Shown one piece after another: positions 1 to 6,938 of a stretch of 28,064 nucleotides of DNA. The first letter of the stretch is position 1; each line of letters begins with the position of its first letter. Source of the DNA: an uncultured Sutterella sp. (GTDB lineage Bacteria > Pseudomonadota > Gammaproteobacteria > Burkholderiales > Burkholderiaceae_F); NCBI GenBank assembly GCA_905212345.1, contig CAJMEC010000019.1, forward strand, positions 1 through 28,064, written 5' to 3'. Under the pieces are notes generated by a model that made no database searches, was not told where the DNA came from, and saw only the letters and a program-made list of their open reading frames with translations. The position numbers and the translations under genes were made by a program.

Positions 1-1157
1 CGGCTGCTATGTTGTGGGCATTTGGATCGGCTCAGGCTGCTTCGGTGCAAGTGTATGGCACGGTTGATACCGGTTTGCTTTACACCCACGAATCAAGTGA
101 TTTAAAAAATAGCCATGATGGTAGCACACATGAAAGCAGTGACAACTGGGCAATGGCTAGTGGCACCAATACAGCCAGTGTGGTCGGTATTCGAGCAACG
201 GAAAAGATTGCCAAGAATTTCAGTGTCGGCTTTGTGTTAGAAAACAGTTTCAATTCCGATGATGGTTCTTTTGCCGAAGAAAATACGCTTTTTGATAAAG
301 AGGCTCAGTTATTTGTTACTTCCTCCTTTGGGACGGTGAGCATGGGGCGTATGGGAGCGCTGACGGCCGGTGAAGGTACCTATGACATCTTTATGCTCAA
401 CAGTGACGCCATGGATGGCGGTTATGCTGACTACATCGGTGCGGGCTACTGGATGGATCGCGGTATCTATGACAATATGATCTCTTTCCAATCGCCTGAG
501 TTCGCTGGCATTACTGCCTTCGCACAATATTCTTTCGGTACCTCGGGTGACGATATGCTGTCATCACGCGATAAAGAACGTTATGCCGCTTTGGGAGCTA
601 CGTTTAACGCTGGGAATTTCTCGGCAGTGGCCGTTGTAGATACCGTGATGAAAAATCGTCAGACAGTTACTGGTTACGATAAAACAATTGATGATGCGAT
701 GGCCTTCAGCATCGGTGCTAACTATGACATGGGATTCATGAAACCTTTTATCGGATTTCAATATGGGCAGCATGAACAAATGATCGGAGGTGTTCCAGGA
801 CTTGAAGAGGACGAAAATGAAAGCTATGTGGGTGATCTAGACGGTTATTCCGTGGCAGTGGGATCTGCTTTCCCTATTTGGGGCGGTGAATTGCAGGTTT
901 CGTTCTACTATGCCGACGGCGATGGCGATGCTTATTGGTATTACAGAGATGTGGAGAACACAACTGAAGTCTCTAAGATGGACATAAAGCGATATGGCGT
1001 TGCCTTGTTCCACAACTATGAATTGAGCAAACGCACAAGTTTATACGCCGGTGTTGGCTACGATTGCCAAGAATATGACAGCCGAACAGGCGATGAAAAG
1101 GAACATTTTGAACAAGACAGTGTTCAAGTTGGCATCGGCATTGTTCATAACTTCTAA
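1..1157 (+). CDS. Gram-negative outer-membrane porin, 5' partial
   Basis: This is a general diffusion porin of the betaproteobacterial OmpC-like type, expected to form a beta-barrel trimer in the outer membrane. The frame is open to the left edge: codons at 3-8 (Ala-Ala) precede the first ATG at 9, and the residues around it (LWAFGSAQA, then ASVQVYGTVD) look like the end of a signal peptide with an AQA-A cleavage site. The true start therefore lies outside the window. The mature part begins with the classical first strand (VQVYGTVDTGLLY), contains the porin-like FGTVSMGRMGAL segment near residue 105, alternates aromatic strands with acidic loops, and ends in phenylalanine (GIVHNF), the BAM recognition signature. 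Visible length is about 384 residues, near full length for the family. One cysteine near the C-terminus (GYDCQEY) is unusual for a porin. Substrate selectivity cannot be read from the sequence. Confidence 0.9.
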   Translation, partial: AAMLWAFGSAQAASVQVYGTVDTGLLYTHESSDLKNSHDGSTHESSDNWAMASGTNTASVVGIRATEKIAKNFSVGFVLENSFNSDDGSFAEENTLFDKEAQLFVTSSFGTVSMGRMGALTAGEGTYDIFMLNSDAMDGGYADYIGAGYWMDRGIYDNMISFQSPEFAGITAFAQYSFGTSGDDMLSSRDKERYAALGATFNAGNFSAVAVVDTVMKNRQTVTGYDKTIDDAMAFSIGANYDMGFMKPFIGFQYGQHEQMIGGVPGLEEDENESYVGDLDGYSVAVGSAFPIWGGELQVSFYYADGDGDAYWYYRDVENTTEVSKMDIKRYGVALFHNYELSKRTSLYAGVGYDCQEYDSRTGDEKEHFEQDSVQVGIGIVHNF

Positions 1158-1182
1158 TCAAATAAACCGCTCATCTGTGATA

Positions 1183-1217
1183 CGCCGTCAGAAAACTTGA
1201 CATTCAGACGGCGTTTT
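1183..1217 (+). terminator. Probable intrinsic terminator of the porin gene
   Basis: A 7-bp GC-rich inverted repeat (CGCCGTC at 1183-1189, GACGGCG at 1207-1213) is followed directly by TTTT. It begins 25 bases after the porin stop. The 17-base loop is longer than ideal and the T-run is short, so efficiency is uncertain. It also lies at the 3' end of the convergent mscS-type gene, but no T-run follows on that strand. Confidence 0.55.
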
Positions 1218-1224
1218 CACTTGC

Positions 1225-2571
1225 CTAGTGTGTAGCGTCACCGTCAGCTTTAATTTTCAATTCACCTTTAAGCATGACATCGCGAATAGTGTAAGGAATA
1301 GAGATATTTTCTTGATTGAATTGTTCAAGAATTTCCTTCATGATCGTTGAGCGTAATACAGATGTTCCATTTTCGGGGTCTTTTACCCAGAAACTTAATT
1401 TCAGATTGATTCCGTCGTTGCCAAAACCGGAAACCACTGCCCACGGTTGGGGCGTTTCCAAAATACGAGCTTGTTTTTTAGCAATATCAACCAAAATAGC
1501 CAATGCGCGGTTAACGTCACACTCATAACCGATGCTTGTTTCAACGGTTGCAACAGAAGCCCTGTCAGTGAATGTGAAATTTTTCACGTTTTGGGTGACA
1601 AAGGTTTCATTTGGAATAATCATCTCTTCTCCTGAAAAGTTTCTCAGGACTGAGTAACGAGTTTTAATTTGAGTGATTTTTCCATTAAAACCACTAACTT
1701 CCACCGTATCGCCAATTTTGACTGAGTGATCAAAAAGGATAATGAAGCCAGAAATGTAGTTGGAGGCAATTTTTTGCAACCCGAAGCCTAGACCAACGCC
1801 GATAGCACCACCAAATACACTCAAAATTGTTAAATCCAGGCCCACGGAAGATAGCGATATCAAAATGGCGATGGCTATAAAAGCGATGTGGATGAGGCGC
1901 GATAAGACGATCTTGAGATTATTGTCGATATCTTTGGCCGAATTAAGGGCGCTATCACAGAGGCCTGAGAGCCATTGTGCAATTAAAACAGACACAATGA
2001 CAGTGATAATGCCTACAACAAGGGCCCAAAGGGTCAGAGAATCAGGGCCGATCGGCAGATTGATTTCTCGCATGGCTTGGATAAATTTCGGCAATACACC
2101 GATAATTTCCAGAGTTGCCAGAGTCCAAAAGAGGATATAAAGCGGTTTTTTAATTTGCAGCAAAATGCTATCGGAAGCAATAGAAGCGCCAAATACTTGT
2201 ATCAGAAATACCAATAATGCCCAGGCGTAAAAGATTTGGTAGCCGACATGGATGAGATTGAAGTTATTGTCTGTTAACAATCCCATGTCAGAAATTGTGC
2301 TGGCACCAAGAGAGAGAAATAACGCAGCAAAAATAGAGAAGAAAAGTTTACGCGTCAGTTCAAGAGAAAATCGGCAAAGTTTGTGGCCGATCGTTTCTTT
2401 GGAGAAGTTTTCTTCCCAAACGGCCACTTTTTGGCTGCAAAACCGTGCGAGAAAGTAAGACAGCAAGACCGCAACGACAATAGCCAACACTTGATACCAA
2501 AAAGCACTTTGGCTTAATTCTCGGGCTAAAAAGTCAATGATGGCGCCCACAAAGATCATCATGTGTTGCAT
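1225..2571 (-). CDS. MscS-family small-conductance mechanosensitive ion channel
   Basis: This inner-membrane channel is expected to open under membrane tension and release solutes during hypo-osmotic shock. The protein has 448 residues with about seven hydrophobic segments (roughly 24-45, 72-92, 112-132, 143-160, 179-200, 225-245 and 250-277). The last is the glycine/alanine-rich pore helix (GGAIGVGLGFGLQKIAS). It is followed by the MscS beta-domain (about 278-345, with IGDTVEV and IPNETFVTQNVKNF) and an alpha/beta C-terminal domain. It is longer than E. coli MscS (286 residues) and resembles the mid-sized channels with extra N-terminal helices. An in-frame GTG exists at 2610, but ATG 2571 is preferred because AAGAGGT sits about 5 bases upstream of it. 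It is convergent with the porin gene and divergent from the acyl-CoA synthetase gene. The family is clear; the individual subtype is not. Confidence 0.9.
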   Translation of the reverse strand: MQHMMIFVGAIIDFLARELSQSAFWYQVLAIVVAVLLSYFLARFCSQKVAVWEENFSKETIGHKLCRFSLELTRKLFFSIFAALFLSLGASTISDMGLLTDNNFNLIHVGYQIFYAWALLVFLIQVFGASIASDSILLQIKKPLYILFWTLATLEIIGVLPKFIQAMREINLPIGPDSLTLWALVVGIITVIVSVLIAQWLSGLCDSALNSAKDIDNNLKIVLSRLIHIAFIAIAILISLSSVGLDLTILSVFGGAIGVGLGFGLQKIASNYISGFIILFDHSVKIGDTVEVSGFNGKITQIKTRYSVLRNFSGEEMIIPNETFVTQNVKNFTFTDRASVATVETSIGYECDVNRALAILVDIAKKQARILETPQPWAVVSGFGNDGINLKLSFWVKDPENGTSVLRSTIMKEILEQFNQENISIPYTIRDVMLKGELKIKADGDATH

Positions 2572-2619
2572 TGATACCTCTTGCATTTCTTTTATTCTCA
2601 AAATAGTCACTAAGAGCCT

Positions 2620-2647
2620 AGTCTAGCGAAGCTTTTAATTAATTCAA
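2620..2647 (-). promoter_or_regulatory. Candidate sigma70 promoter for the mscS-type gene
   Basis: On the minus strand, TTGAAT (complement of 2642-2647) and TAGACT (complement of 2620-2625) are separated by 16 bases, giving a plausible -35/-10 pair about 50 bases upstream of the chosen start. It was found by eye only. Confidence 0.4.
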
Positions 2648-2702
2648 GGGAAAAGTGAATCGTTTGGTGACAGAGTGTGGCTGTGTTCAAAAGGATATTT
2701 TT

Positions 2703-2729
2703 AGGGGTTATTTTTTTGATTTAGCCCCT
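2703..2729. repeat. Inverted repeat between the divergent mscS-type and acyl-CoA synthetase genes
   Basis: AGGGGTTA at 2703-2710 and TAGCCCCT at 2722-2729 form an 8-bp imperfect stem (one G-T wobble in RNA) around a T-rich 11-base loop. No T-run follows on either strand, so it does not look like a terminator. It lies 52 bases before the synthetase start and could be an operator. I see no better-defined -35/-10 pair for the synthetase. Confidence 0.3.
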
Positions 2730-2781
2730 GTATCATAAGGGAGGAATTTTTAGCGCTTATGCTTTAAACAAAGGATTGGTT

Positions 2782-4896
2782 ATGCAAAATCTTGACAAAA
2801 TCATGAAACCTCGCGCTATTGCTGTCATTGGCGCATCGACCAAGGCACACACGATTGGTTCGGACATTATGAAAAGGCTGCAGGAATACGGCTTTAAAGG
2901 CAAGATCTATCCCGTCAATCCCAAGGGCGGAATCATCGAAGGTTTGCAGGCCTATCCAACCGTATTGGACGTGCCGGGAGAAGTGGACTTGGCCATCGTG
3001 GTGGTTAACGCCAAGTATGTCCTCGCCACAATTGACCAGTGCCACGAAAAAGGGGTGGGTGGTTTATGTGTGATTAGCGCCGGTTTTAAGGAAACAGGAA
3101 AAGATGGCGCGGAACTAGAAAATGCACTGTTAGAGAAAGTTCGCGCTTATGGTATGCGCTGTGTCGGTCCGAATTGTCTGGGTGTGGTTAATACTCACCC
3201 CGATATTCGTATGGATGGCTGTTTTGCCGAAAGTTTGCCCGAGCGTGGCGGCATCGGTTTTGTCTCCCAATCCGGTGCGTTGGGTGGGGGTATCTTAAAT
3301 ATTCTCAAGGATTTAAATTTAGGCTTTGCCCAATTTATTTCTATTGGCAATCAGGCTGATGTTAACGCAGAAACTGCCATTGAGTACTGGGAAAATGAAG
3401 ACGATGTGAAGCAGATTTTGCTTTACATGGAATCCATTCAAAATCCAGCCAATTTCAGAACACTGGCGAGCCGCGTATCCAAGAAAAAGCCGATTTTGGC
3501 CTTAAAAGCAGGTCGCAGTGCGGCCGGTGCCAGCGCCGCTTCTTCTCACACCGGTTCTTTGGCCGGAGCCGATAAGGCAGCTCATGCGCTTTTAACGCAA
3601 TCAGGGGTGATCCGAGAATACTCACTGGAAAATCTTTTTGCAACGGCCAAAGTATTTGCCAATTGCCCCATTCCCAAAGGAGACCGCGTGGCCATTATTA
3701 CCAATTCCGGTGGTCCCGGCATTATGGCAACGGATGCCGTTTGTGAATACGGCATGAAAATGGCTCCATTGTCAGAAGAAACGAAGACCAAGTTGCGCTC
3801 TTTCCTGCCAGCCGCCGCTTCGGTTAAAAACCCTGTTGACATGATTGCTTCGGCTCCGATTGAGCATTACAAGCAAACGCTTGAGACCGTTTTAGCTGAT
3901 GACAATGTTGACATGGTCATTGTTATTTATTTGCCGTTCTTGGGGTTAAAGGACATTGATGTGGCGCAAGCGGTCATGGAAATAAAGGCTCAGCATCCGG
4001 AAAAGCCGATTGTTGGGGTCTTTATGACAAAGAGTGAGTTCTTCTCACAATTGTCTGACATGCAAGTAAATGTTCCGTTCTTTATGTACGCCGAGCAGGC
4101 TGCCGATGGCTTGAATCGACTCAATCAACAGCGTATTTGGGTTCAAAAGCCGTTGGGAACATGTCCTGAATTTACCGTGAATCGTGAACGCGCCCGCGAA
4201 ATCATTTTGCAAAGCGCCTCTCAAGGTCGTGAACAGTTAACGACCCGTGAAAGTATCGACGTGTTGGATGCGTACGGTATTCGTGTTTGCCGTTCAGGTT
4301 TTGCGGTCAATGAAGAGGAAGCTGTTGCCATTGCCAACAAAGTGGGCTATCCCGTTGTGATGAAAATGACCTCCAAGACGACTTCACACAAGACTGATGT
4401 GGGCGGCGTTCGAGTCAACATTCAAAACGCTGATCAATTACGAGCTCAATACCGTGATTTGATTGCCAAACTTAAGGAAAAGAACCTGCTAGAGGGCTTG
4501 GAAGGTGTGATTATCCAGGAAATGGTGAAGGGTAGTCGTGAAATGGTTTGCGGCGTTGCGACCGACCCGCAATATGGTCATATGGTTATGTTCGGTTTGG
4601 GCGGTGTTTTCATCGAAGTGATGAAAGACGTTACATTCCGCATGGCACCGCTTACCGATGTTGACGCCGATGAGATGATCCGTGGAGTCAAGGCTTATAA
4701 ACTACTCGAAGGCGCCAGAGGAACGACACCGGCTCAAATGGACCAATTACGGGAATGCCTCTTGCGGATTTCTCAATTGGTAAAGGATTTTCCGGCTATC
4801 ACGGAATTAGACATCAATCCTTTGATTATTAGTGAAAAGAACGGAGAAGGCATTGCCGTCGACGGTCGTATCAAGGTTAATTTAGAAAAACTTTAA
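2782..4896 (+). CDS. ADP-forming acetate/acyl-CoA ligase, fused alpha-beta type
   Basis: The predicted reaction is acyl-CoA + ADP + Pi to acid + CoA + ATP (reversible), in the cytoplasm. The single chain of 704 residues carries, in order: a CoA-binding Rossmann domain (residues 5-135, with AVIGAST and VNPKGGIIEG), succinyl-CoA-synthetase-like domains (about 150-470) containing SSHTGSLAG with the expected phospho-histidine at residue 256, and a C-terminal ATP-grasp domain (about 480-704, with GYPVVMKM and SHKTDVGGV). The GNAT domain of Pat-type protein acetyltransferases is absent, so an enzymatic ligase is favoured. ATG 2782 is chosen because AAAGGA lies 6 bases upstream; an in-frame TTG at 2776 is possible. 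The gene is monocistronic between a divergent promoter region and a strong terminator. Substrate choice (acetate, branched-chain or aryl acids) is not visible. Confidence 0.88.
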   Translation: MQNLDKIMKPRAIAVIGASTKAHTIGSDIMKRLQEYGFKGKIYPVNPKGGIIEGLQAYPTVLDVPGEVDLAIVVVNAKYVLATIDQCHEKGVGGLCVISAGFKETGKDGAELENALLEKVRAYGMRCVGPNCLGVVNTHPDIRMDGCFAESLPERGGIGFVSQSGALGGGILNILKDLNLGFAQFISIGNQADVNAETAIEYWENEDDVKQILLYMESIQNPANFRTLASRVSKKKPILALKAGRSAAGASAASSHTGSLAGADKAAHALLTQSGVIREYSLENLFATAKVFANCPIPKGDRVAIITNSGGPGIMATDAVCEYGMKMAPLSEETKTKLRSFLPAAASVKNPVDMIASAPIEHYKQTLETVLADDNVDMVIVIYLPFLGLKDIDVAQAVMEIKAQHPEKPIVGVFMTKSEFFSQLSDMQVNVPFFMYAEQAADGLNRLNQQRIWVQKPLGTCPEFTVNRERAREIILQSASQGREQLTTRESIDVLDAYGIRVCRSGFAVNEEEAVAIANKVGYPVVMKMTSKTTSHKTDVGGVRVNIQNADQLRAQYRDLIAKLKEKNLLEGLEGVIIQEMVKGSREMVCGVATDPQYGHMVMFGLGGVFIEVMKDVTFRMAPLTDVDADEMIRGVKAYKLLEGARGTTPAQMDQLRECLLRISQLVKDFPAITELDINPLIISEKNGEGIAVDGRIKVNLEKL

Positions 4897-4910
4897 ACAG
4901 TGAGTGTGGG

Positions 4911-4936
4911 AAAGGGGCGCTTCGGCGCCCCTTTTT
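4911..4936 (+). terminator. Strong intrinsic terminator after the acyl-CoA synthetase
   Basis: A perfect stem (AAAGGGGCGC at 4911-4920 with GCGCCCCTTT at 4925-4934) is closed by a UUCG tetraloop and runs into five T residues. This insulates the dcw operon from upstream transcription. Confidence 0.93.
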
Positions 4937-4961
4937 GTCGGGAAACGAAAAAACAGATCGT

Positions 4962-4977
4962 AGCTGTCAATACAGCT
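4962..4977. repeat. Short hairpin AGCTGT-caat-ACAGCT in the mraZ upstream region
   Basis: A perfect 6-bp inverted repeat with a 4-base loop lies between the upstream terminator and the mraZ promoter. No T-run follows. Function is unknown and chance is possible. Otherwise I see nothing definite in 4937-5088 of this 311-base gene-free stretch (4897-5207). Confidence 0.25.
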
Positions 4978-5088
4978 TCTAGTGTGCAAAACAAAAATCA
5001 GGCTAGTTGTTTTTATGGATCAGAACAACAACATCATGTATGCAATGGCCTTTAGGCAAATTTCTCTGAAAAAAATAATGGAATTTCC

Positions 5089-5117
5089 TTGACTTAGTAT
5101 CCATATCCTTTTAAATT
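5089..5117 (+). promoter_or_regulatory. Probable main promoter of the dcw operon (Pmra)
   Basis: TTGACT at 5089-5094 and TAAATT at 5112-5117 are separated by 17 bases, a good sigma70-type pair. The predicted transcription start near 5124 falls at the first of four GTGNN boxes, giving a leader of about 85 bases to the mraZ ATG. The assignment comes from inspection and position; no start site has been mapped. Confidence 0.65.
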
Positions 5118-5120
5118 TCC

Positions 5121-5155
5121 GTGTAAGAAAGTGGGAAAAAGTGGAAGTTTGTGCC
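5121..5155 (+). promoter_or_regulatory. MraZ operator: four GTGNN boxes at 10-bp spacing
   Basis: Boxes GTGTA (5121), GTGGG (5131), GTGGA (5141) and GTGCC (5151) are each separated by five bases, so all lie on the same helix face. MraZ is known to bind direct repeats of a short G-rich box (TGGGN in E. coli) with 5-nt spacers upstream of its own gene. The array overlaps the predicted transcription start, consistent with autorepression of the dcw operon. Confidence 0.78.
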
Positions 5156-5207
5156 TTAAAGCGCAAACTGCTTTAGTGTTTTTGCCTAAATTGTCGTAGG
5201 TGGACTG

Positions 5208-5636
5208 ATGTTTCAGGGCACATCTTTACTAGTGCTAGATGCAAAAGGCCGTCTCTCGTTACCAGCGAAGTATCGGGAGAGCCTTCTTGTGCCTTGCCAA
5301 GGGGAAGTGACCCTAACACGTCATCCGGACGGCTGCGTATTGATCTATCCCCGTGGTGTTTGGGTGCAATTAAGTGCAAAGCTTGCCGCTCTTCCCTATG
5401 CGGCTCGCACGTTGCAGCGCATCATGTTAGGTAGCGCTTTTGATGTTAATGCCGACGCTTCGGGGCGACTGTTGGTGCCTAGCGATTTACGAAGTCTCTG
5501 CAGTCTCAATCGTGAAGTAACTTTAGTGGGCTTGGGTAATCATTTCGAATTGTGGGATCAAGCGAAATACATGCAGTTTGAACAAGCGGAATTACAGAAA
5601 GGATTGCCGCCGGAAGTGTTTGATTTAGTGCTTTAG
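5208..5636 (+). CDS. mraZ: Transcriptional regulator MraZ
   Basis: MraZ is a DNA-binding repressor of the dcw cluster with a duplicated AbrB-like fold that assembles as a ring. The protein has 142 residues, close to the usual ~150. It contains both copies of the DxxxR motif: DAKGRLSLPAKYR (residues 11-23) and DASGRLLVPSDLR (83-95). The ATG at 5208 has TAGGTGG 5 bases upstream. It is the first gene of the operon, 10 bases before rsmH, and the four-box repeat at 5121-5155 is its likely binding site. Identity is secure from motifs, length and position. Confidence 0.96.
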   Translation: MFQGTSLLVLDAKGRLSLPAKYRESLLVPCQGEVTLTRHPDGCVLIYPRGVWVQLSAKLAALPYAARTLQRIMLGSAFDVNADASGRLLVPSDLRSLCSLNREVTLVGLGNHFELWDQAKYMQFEQAELQKGLPPEVFDLVL

Positions 5637-5646
5637 GAGAGGGTGA

Positions 5647-6594
5647 ATGGATAAGCGCTTTACTCACCTCTCCGTTATGGCAGAGGTGGCGCCGCCCTTG
5701 GTGGTAACAGATCCAGACGGAACCTACGTTGATGCAACGTTCGGTCGAGGGGGGCATTCGCGTCGCATTCTTTCGCTCTTGTCCTCCAAAGGAAAACTCA
5801 TCGCATTTGACCGTGATCCGCAAGCTATTGAATCTGCTAAAGAAATTGTGGATGATCGTTTTACAATCATTCATGCTCCTTTTTCCCGTATGCGTGAGGA
5901 ATTAGCTCTAAGGGGAGTCCAATCTGTCCACGGCGTCTTTATGGATATCGGTGTTTCAAGTCCACAAATTGACGACGCTAGCCGCGGTTTTTCATTCAGA
6001 ATGGATGGTCCGCTTGATATGCGCATGGATACTAGCTGCGGGGAAACTGCGGCTCAATGGCTTGCTAAAGCCAGCGAAGAAGAGATCGCCCGAGTCATCC
6101 ATACACTCGGAGAGGAGCGATTTGCCAAACGCATCGCTCGCATTATTGTTCAGACAAGAAGTCAGGTACCCATCGAGACGACCCAGCAATTGGCTCAACT
6201 GGTTGCTCAGGTAGTGCCTGCTAACAAAAAGGATCCCACGCAAAATCCAGCTACAAGAACCTTTCAGGCTATACGTATTCATATTAATAGCGAACTCGAT
6301 GAGCTCTCTTTGGCACTTAACGCGGCGATGCAATTAGTCGATGACGAAGGGCGCATTGGTGTAATTACTTTCCATTCGCTTGAAGATCGAATCGTAAAGC
6401 GCTTTTTTGATGAAAAAGCACATCCTGAGAAAGCGCTGGATTCCCGCTTGCCGTTAAGAGCCGATCAATTGCCGCAGCCCGAGTTAAAGGATATTAAGAG
6501 AGTCTTGCCTGATCAGGAAGAGTGCAATGCTAATCCTCGTGCAAGAAGCGCAATTTTGCGTTTAGCTACGCGCGTCCATGCGGGGAGGCTGTGA
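5647..6594 (+). CDS. rsmH: 16S rRNA m4C1402 N4-methyltransferase RsmH
   Basis: RsmH (MraW) uses S-adenosylmethionine to methylate N4 of C1402 in the decoding centre of 16S rRNA. The 315-residue protein fits the family length. The SAM-binding motif DATFGRGGHS is at 29-38, followed by the typical GVFMDIGVSSPQ and the RGFSFRMDGPLDMRMD block, and near the end by ITFHSLEDRIVKRFF. GGAGAGGG lies just upstream of the ATG. The stop TGA (6592-6594) shares its last base with the ftsL ATG, so the two are probably translationally coupled. Confidence 0.97.
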   Translation: MDKRFTHLSVMAEVAPPLVVTDPDGTYVDATFGRGGHSRRILSLLSSKGKLIAFDRDPQAIESAKEIVDDRFTIIHAPFSRMREELALRGVQSVHGVFMDIGVSSPQIDDASRGFSFRMDGPLDMRMDTSCGETAAQWLAKASEEEIARVIHTLGEERFAKRIARIIVQTRSQVPIETTQQLAQLVAQVVPANKKDPTQNPATRTFQAIRIHINSELDELSLALNAAMQLVDDEGRIGVITFHSLEDRIVKRFFDEKAHPEKALDSRLPLRADQLPQPELKDIKRVLPDQEECNANPRARSAILRLATRVHAGRL

Positions 6595-6938
6595 TGGTTC
6601 GATTGGAATTAATGCGCCGCATTCGCCAAAACGCCAATATTCTCATTATTGCGTTGTTGACGGTCACGCTCGTCTGGCTAGCATTAATCATCGTTAACAA
6701 TCAGTATAAAGTTCGAGCTTTGATTAGTGATATAGAGCAAGAACAGGAGCTTTCCCGCCGTTTGCTCGATGAGCAACGAGAGATCAATATTGAATTAGCC
6801 AAGGTGACGCTTCCGGGTTACATTGCTTCCGGCGCAAAAGAGATGGGGCTTGAGCTCGCTCGAAATGAAAATACTGTTATTTTGCAACCTAAACCGGTGC
6901 CGCGTTTTGTGACACGAAAAGAAGGGGATCCGTCATGA
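6594..6938 (+). CDS. ftsL: Cell division protein FtsL
   Basis: FtsL is a bitopic inner-membrane divisome protein that pairs with FtsB and links FtsQ to the FtsW-FtsI synthase. The product has 114 residues: a short basic cytoplasmic tail, one transmembrane helix at about 15-36, and a periplasmic helix at about 38-70 (charged and Glu/Gln-rich, likely coiled coil). The ATG at 6594 is preferred over the GTG at 6591 because GGGGAGG sits 5 bases upstream of the ATG and the TGATG overlap with rsmH is typical. The assignment rests on topology plus the position between rsmH and ftsI, since FtsL sequences are poorly conserved. Confidence 0.92.
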   Translation: MVRLELMRRIRQNANILIIALLTVTLVWLALIIVNNQYKVRALISDIEQEQELSRRLLDEQREINIELAKVTLPGYIASGAKEMGLELARNENTVILQPKPVPRFVTRKEGDPS

